From: Methanobacteriota archaeon
Lineage (GTDB): Archaea; Halobacteriota; Methanocellia; Methanocellales; Methanocellaceae
Reading direction: 5' to 3'
NCBI GenBank assembly: GCA_023436075.1
Contig: JAEZKS010000083.1
Coordinates: forward strand, 1 to 8,452
Length of the DNA: 8,452 nucleotides
A program made the position numbers and the translations under genes. The notes below the pieces were generated by a model. It made no database searches. It was given only the letters and a program-made list of their open reading frames with translations, and was not told the origin of the DNA. This document shows, piece after piece, positions 5,418-8,452 of this stretch; the first letter of the stretch is position 1; each line of letters opens with the position of its first letter.

Positions 5418-7133
5418 TCAAGGATGCGTGTAGTACGCGAGCACGACGCCGTTGATAGTGTCGATTCTCACGAACGCAAACCTCTCGAACTGGACCACGT
5501 TGTTCAGCTCATCCTTGATGCCCGGCTCCGCGATACCATGGTATTCCCCTTCGGGGCCGACCACTCTGGTCGGGACGCCGTCTGTCGGTGCCCAGTGCAT
5601 GATCTTTGCCCCCTGCTTGAGAACTGCGATGTCGTTGCCTGCATATTCGCCACATAACGGCTCGGCGCAGGTGATCCTGACGTTGTACAGATCCTTGAGC
5701 CGTGCCATGTCGCCAGGCTTTAGCGTCTCTGCGTCTGTCCTGGCCAGGAGTATCTCCGGGTTCGCAGGCACCGGGATCTCGCGCTGGCCTCGTTTCTGGT
5801 CCTGAGGGTGGAGCGGCGCCCTGGCCATGGTTGCCGGCGCATTGCTTATACGCAGCGCTACCGGGTCGTGCACGAAGAAGTACCTGTTCGCCTTCGGATC
5901 GACGATCTTCCGGTTTTCGGCGTAGAGTGTGTCCATGCTGAACTCGATGTCCGTCTCGGTGACGCCCATGTTGATCATGACGTTGCGGATAGCCTCAGGC
6001 TCGAAGCCCCTGCGCTTGAGCGCGGCAACCGTCGGCAGCCGGGCGTCGTCCCAGCCGGTGAACTCGCCACCTTCGATGCCTTTCTTCATCATGCTCGTCG
6101 AGAACTTGCCGAATCCCAGCAGGCGCACCCGGCCCCAATGAGCGACGTGCGGGTATTCCCAGCCGAGGTACTGGTAAACGTAGCGCTGCTTATCTGCTGT
6201 CTTCATCAGGTCCTTGCCCCTGATGATGTGAGTGACCTCCAGGAAGTGGTCTTCCATCGCGGACTCGAAGTCGAGCATGGGCCAGACACGGTACTTATTG
6301 CCCGTGCGCGGGTGCTCTTCCTCGACGATGCGGAAGGCGACCCAGTCCCTGAGCGCAGGGTCGCGGTGCTTGATGTCGGTCTTGATGCGGAGCACTGCTT
6401 CCTTGCCGGCGTAGCCGCCTGCGAGCATCTTCTTCCACCGCTCCATGTTCTCGCCGGGCGGTGTCTCTCTATGGGGACAGGGCTTGCCCGCTTCCTTCAG
6501 GTCGTGGAATACCTCGTTATCACACGTACACACGTACGCTTTGCCCAACTCGATCAGCTTCTCCGCCTGCTCGTAGTACAGAGGCAGCCGGTCCGACGCG
6601 ATGAACACCTTGTCCGGCGGGCATCCGAGCCATTTCGCCTGGTCGACGTACCACTGGTATGCCTCGATCATCGGCTTTTTGATCGACGGGTCCGTGTCGT
6701 CGAACCGCATGATGAACACGCCGTCGTACATTCGGGCGTACTCGGCGTTGACGATGATGCCCCTGGCGTTGCCCAGCGATGGCGGGCCGTTGGGATTGGG
6801 CGCGATCCGCAGCGTGACCTTCTGTCCCGGCTTGAGGCCGCTCACGTCGAGCTGAGGGAGCCCCCTCCTTGCCTCTTTCTTGATGTGCAGCTCATCGATC
6901 AGCTCGGGAGCGATCTCCTGCAGCTTCGTCTTGATCTCTTCCGGCGACATTTTACCGATATCCGCGAGGACTCCCTGTACCAGCGGCATCAGTTCCTTCG
7001 CATGGGGCTTCAGTTCCGGGTGGGTGCCCAGCAGCTTGCCTGTAACCGCGCCCGCCTGTGGCACGGAGCCGTGCTTGTACGCGTTCTGAAGTGCGAACTT
7101 CTGAATGAGGATCTCGATGTCCTTCGTTTCCAT
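5418..7133 (-). CDS. gltX: Glutamyl-tRNA synthetase, archaeal type
   Basis: This class I aminoacyl-tRNA synthetase attaches glutamate to tRNA in the cytoplasm. Most archaea lack glutaminyl-tRNA synthetase, so their enzyme usually also glutamylates tRNA-Gln for GatDE to amidate; I infer that here. The 571-residue length fits the archaeal family. An N-terminal helical region (1-100) precedes the Rossmann catalytic core. Its first signature region is RIAPNPNGPPSLGNARG (109-125), where SLGN replaces canonical HIGH. MRFDDTDP (142-149) is the conserved active-site strand. CTC...CPH (Cys202, Cys204, Cys219, His221) looks like a zinc knuckle. The second signature is the divergent FGKFSTSMMKKG (341-352) in place of KMSKS. 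A beta-barrel anticodon-binding region fills the C-terminal third (about 410-571). I chose ATG 7133 because AGGTG lies 8 bases upstream (7142-7146); the upstream in-frame start at 7169 would precede this site. Good codon bias and full length indicate a working gene. Confidence 0.93.
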   Translation of the reverse strand: METKDIEILIQKFALQNAYKHGSVPQAGAVTGKLLGTHPELKPHAKELMPLVQGVLADIGKMSPEEIKTKLQEIAPELIDELHIKKEARRGLPQLDVSGLKPGQKVTLRIAPNPNGPPSLGNARGIIVNAEYARMYDGVFIMRFDDTDPSIKKPMIEAYQWYVDQAKWLGCPPDKVFIASDRLPLYYEQAEKLIELGKAYVCTCDNEVFHDLKEAGKPCPHRETPPGENMERWKKMLAGGYAGKEAVLRIKTDIKHRDPALRDWVAFRIVEEEHPRTGNKYRVWPMLDFESAMEDHFLEVTHIIRGKDLMKTADKQRYVYQYLGWEYPHVAHWGRVRLLGFGKFSTSMMKKGIEGGEFTGWDDARLPTVAALKRRGFEPEAIRNVMINMGVTETDIEFSMDTLYAENRKIVDPKANRYFFVHDPVALRISNAPATMARAPLHPQDQKRGQREIPVPANPEILLARTDAETLKPGDMARLKDLYNVRITCAEPLCGEYAGNDIAVLKQGAKIMHWAPTDGVPTRVVGPEGEYHGIAEPGIKDELNNVVQFERFAFVRIDTINGVVLAYYTHP

Positions 7134-7141
7134 GAATGATA

Positions 7142-7180
7142 CACCTGATAAGCCTGACGTTGACGGCATACACTATAACG
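7142..7180 (-). promoter_or_regulatory. gltX: Promoter and ribosome binding site of gltX
   Basis: The minus strand has CGTTATAGTG at 7171-7180 as a TATA-like box, which predicts a start near 7150. AGGTG at 7142-7146 is the ribosome binding site for ATG 7133. The box is imperfect; ACAATAAGTAC at about 7187-7198 is an alternative. Confidence 0.4.
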
Positions 7181-7307
7181 AACGATGTACTTATTGTTTA
7201 CTATCTGACAGAGAAGAAAAGACACGCGCACGGAAAAACCGGACAGTCTGACCTGTACATCGCTGTGTCATTCATTCAATTTTCTCATATATATGTGATG
7301 GCCGATC

Positions 7308-7322
7308 GGTCGCCTGGCGACC
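7308..7322. repeat. Perfect palindrome GGTCGCCTGGCGACC
   Basis: Seven-base arms surround a single central T. It begins 13 bases after the CATATATATG box, where a bound protein would block transcription starting from that box, so it is operator-like. As RNA the loop would be too tight for the full stem to form. Confidence 0.4.
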
Positions 7323-7336
7323 ATTGATTTCCTGAA

Positions 7337-7348
7337 GCGATGCATCGC
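7337..7348. repeat. Perfect palindrome GCGATGCATCGC
   Basis: A 12-base self-complementary sequence lies 14 bases beyond the preceding palindrome. Its half-site GCGATG partly resembles the GCGACC arm of its neighbour. It could be a protein-binding site; no regulator gene adjoins it. Confidence 0.35.
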
Positions 7349-7497
7349 CACCTTATCCTGCAATGATTGACTGCGTCAGGGCTTTTCCTGCATACCGCTC
7401 GATTTCTGATATTCGACCATCTGGATAATCTTTAGATGCCATCCACGATAGCTGTCCTGTTTCCCGGACCGGAAAAATCCCTGCTCACCATGTTTTC

Positions 7498-7554
7498 AAA
7501 AAAGTTATTGCCTGCCCCGATTGCCGACTGCCCGGACAATTATCGTCCGGGCAG
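7498..7554 (-). terminator. Strong hairpin plus T6, terminator of the secreted domain protein gene
   Basis: CTGCCCGGAC and GTCCGGGCAG (7528-7537, 7545-7554) form a perfect 10-bp G+C-rich stem with a 7-base loop. On the minus strand it is followed about 24 bases later by TTTTTT (7503-7498). It lies 67 bases after the stop codon at 7621. The hairpin may protect the 3' end, with the T-run causing termination. Confidence 0.6.
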
Positions 7555-7620
7555 GGTAGTCTCCGGCATCGGCCGCTTCAACGCGAGGGTGGATAAGGCT
7601 GGCGTGGGTGTTGGTGTCGG

Positions 7621-8022
7621 CTATGGCGTTATATATAGCACCATGCATACCATCGCGATGCTGTTGGCTTCGACGGTGAAGTTGCTAGAGTAGCCCACGT
7701 AGGTTTGGCTGTCGATGTTCAGGCTGGCATGCGCCTTGTATTTAGGTGTGTATGTGCCTGATGTTTCATTCCATGTGTTGTTGACTTCGGTAAAATAGAA
7801 CAATCCTCGAGAGTCCGTTGTTCCCGTGAAGTATACGATTGATGTGTCCGATGCGTCCACGATTTTAACGATCGCATTGGCTATGCCGGATGCGTTCTGG
7901 TCCGCTACCCGGCCCAGTATATTCCCATACTCGGTCGGCGCAATGGCTGTGGCTGTAGCTGAAAAAGCTATCCCGCAAAGCAGTAAGACTGCAATTGCAT
8001 AAGCACTAATGGCTTTCCTCAT
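7621..8022 (-). CDS. Secreted carboxypeptidase-regulatory-like (beta-sandwich) domain protein
   Basis: This is a 133-residue exported protein. Residues 1-27 are a signal peptide (MRKAISAYAIAVLLLCGIAF core, ATA cleavage region). The mature part begins with YGNILGRVADQNASGIANAIVKIVD (32-56), the typical first strands of a carboxypeptidase-regulatory-like domain. The conserved TTDSRGLFYFTEV (68-80) follows, so the whole protein is essentially one beta-sandwich module. Four N-glycosylation sequons (Asn43, Asn81, Asn85, Asn114) fit an archaeal surface glycoprotein. The chain ends with a hydrophobic strand (SIAMVCMVLYITP) and lacks a C-terminal membrane anchor with a charged tail. Such domains in methanogens usually occur in larger surface-layer or adhesion proteins. 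The single-domain form may be a soluble or complex subunit. The start ATG 8022 has AGGT 8 bases upstream. The ligand or partner is unknown. Confidence 0.78.
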   Translation of the reverse strand: MRKAISAYAIAVLLLCGIAFSATATAIAPTEYGNILGRVADQNASGIANAIVKIVDASDTSIVYFTGTTDSRGLFYFTEVNNTWNETSGTYTPKYKAHASLNIDSQTYVGYSSNFTVEANSIAMVCMVLYITP

Positions 8023-8030
8023 AATTAATT

Positions 8031-8056
8031 ACCTGGTATATTTACTTATTTATAAT
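8031..8056 (-). promoter_or_regulatory. Promoter region of the secreted domain protein gene
   Basis: The minus strand contains ATTATAAATAAG (8045-8056), a strong TATA box, and AGGT (8031-8034) as ribosome binding site. If transcription starts 25 bases from this box, the leader would be only a few bases and exclude the AGGT. The actual box may instead be a TTTAATTG element further upstream (about 8067-8074). Confidence 0.4.
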
Positions 8057-8379
8057 TACTCTCACAAACAATTAAACTGGGCAACTCCGGGCTGATGTAT
8101 CCAGCACGTAAACGGTAAATCGGGCCGATGCGGCCCCGTCTAAGCTTACCGCCAGCCAGGCCCATTCTGGCCGCTCCCTGTCCGCGAAAAGTTGATGCCG
8201 TCGCGCATCCAACGGGAATATTGGCATATCATGCACGAACATAAGCTACGAGATCGCCAGTCCCTGCAAGACAAAGTCGCAATGCATAATTTTCGGAAGT
8301 CGATGTCACCGAAACGCCCTGTCGGGCATCACCGCAGGATGAGAAAGCTTAACGAGCCGGACTAGCGTATTTTTAGATG
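8057..8379. other. Spacer without recognised genes
   Basis: No frame of coding character was found on either strand. Several short stems occur: GGGCCG-atg-CGGCCC (8122-8136), GCCAG-7 nt-CTGGC (8155-8171) and GCCC-tgtc-GGGC (about 8313-8324). Base composition is moderately G+C-rich compared with the other spacers, so decayed coding sequence or a structured RNA are both possible. I found no tRNA features such as a GGTTCGA-type T-loop with a paired acceptor. Confidence 0.4.
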
Positions 8380-8405
8380 AAAAATGTGACGGGGATTGAT
8401 CCCCG
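8380..8405 (-). terminator. Hairpin plus T-run, terminator of the right-edge gene
   Basis: CGGGGAT and ATCCCCG (8390-8405) form a 6-7 bp stem with a tight loop. On the minus strand TTTTT (8384-8380) follows, and a second TTTT-like stretch lies further on. It begins 7 bases after the stop codon of the Gly-Phe-rich protein and supports that frame as a real gene end. Confidence 0.6.
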
Positions 8406-8412
8406 CCTTAAT

Positions 8413-8452
8413 TTACCAACAGCCGCCGAAGCCGCCGAAGCCGCCGAAGCCG
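8413..8452 (-). CDS. C-terminal end of a Gly-Phe-rich protein (runs off right edge)
   Basis: Only the last 12 full codons are in the window: GFGGFGGFGGCW followed by TAA (8415-8413). The repeating GGCTTCGGC coding unit gives perfect GGF repeats, and the adjoining hairpin terminator supports the strand and frame. Other frames would read Arg/Leu repeats and run past the terminator. The ending Cys-Trp and the GGF repeats recall the secreted protein at 712-1101 (LGGLGGFGGF, terminal Cys). It may be a surface or structural low-complexity protein; nothing can be said about its N-terminus. Confidence 0.5.
   Translation of the reverse strand, partial: GFGGFGGFGGCW

Larger units (their letters stand above)
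7181..7620. other. Spacer between gltX and the secreted protein gene
   Basis: No supported gene lies here. It holds a self-complementary CATATATATG box (7286-7295) that could serve as a TATA element on either strand. Two perfect palindromes follow just downstream on the plus strand (7308-7322 and 7337-7348), and a strong hairpin terminator serves the gene on the right (7498-7554). A plus-strand frame at 7436-7693 overlaps that hairpin and the next gene and looks non-coding. The TATA-plus-palindrome arrangement could start a small RNA, but nothing proves it. Confidence 0.45.

Noticed and set aside
5808..7139. 443-codon plus-strand frame antisense to gltX
   Set aside because: It is a mirror of the G/C-biased gltX codons. 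The Arg/Val/Leu/Asp-rich product has no recognisable domain, and gltX itself is unambiguous.
7436..7693. 85-codon plus-strand frame
   Set aside because: It crosses the strong hairpin terminator and overlaps the end of the secreted domain protein on the other strand, and has no ribosome binding site.
8100..8340. Clustered short stems considered as a tRNA or known structured RNA
   Set aside because: There is no acceptor stem, T-loop or anticodon arm arrangement, and no known RNA family motif is recognisable by eye.

Overview
The window looks like chromosomal DNA of a methanogenic euryarchaeon, most plausibly of the Methanocella (Methanocellales) type. Three things point this way: an archaeal-type glutamyl-tRNA synthetase of 571 residues, TATA-like boxes about 25 bp ahead of short leaders with AGGTG/GGTGATC ribosome binding sites, and T-run terminators. 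The genus is an inference, not proven here. The core genes (TPR protein, gltX) are G+C-rich with strong G/C third-position bias. The hicB-hicA-dam block and the spacers are visibly more A+T-rich.

Layout. Positions 1-257 (minus) hold the N-terminal part of a proline-rich repeat protein that runs off the left edge. After a gene-poor stretch, 712-1101 (minus) encodes a small secreted Gly/Leu/Phe-rich protein. A divergent promoter region (1102-1418) leads into a rightward block: a HicB-like antitoxin with an unusual N-terminal extension (1419-1805), a HicA mRNA-interferase toxin (1834-2091) and a Dam-type adenine-N6 DNA methyltransferase (2155-3096). The methyltransferase converges, with a 3-base gap, on a decayed C-terminal remnant of a RecB-family nuclease/helicase gene (3100-3384, minus). 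A 434-residue protein made almost wholly of TPR repeats follows (3573-4877, plus). It converges on a CpXC-type zinc-ribbon protein (4892-5287, minus), with gltX behind it (5418-7133, minus). To the right lie a regulatory/non-coding spacer with palindromes and a strong hairpin terminator, a secreted carboxypeptidase-regulatory-like domain protein (7621-8022, minus), another long spacer, and the last codons of a Gly-Phe-rich protein (8413-8452, minus).

How it fits together. The toxin-antitoxin pair and the orphan methylase look like an accessory island beside a scar (the truncated nuclease gene); no restriction endonuclease is visible. The flanks hold several small, low-complexity, mostly secreted proteins, suggesting a cell-surface gene neighbourhood. 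gltX is the only clear housekeeping gene.

The most interesting points are the HicB with an N-terminal extension and no C-terminal DNA-binding domain, the hicBA-dam association next to a nuclease remnant, a cluster of 12 GATC sites in the first 440 bases, and two Gly/Phe-rich proteins that end in Cys or Cys-Trp. I see no CRISPR array, rRNA, tRNA or complete mobile element.
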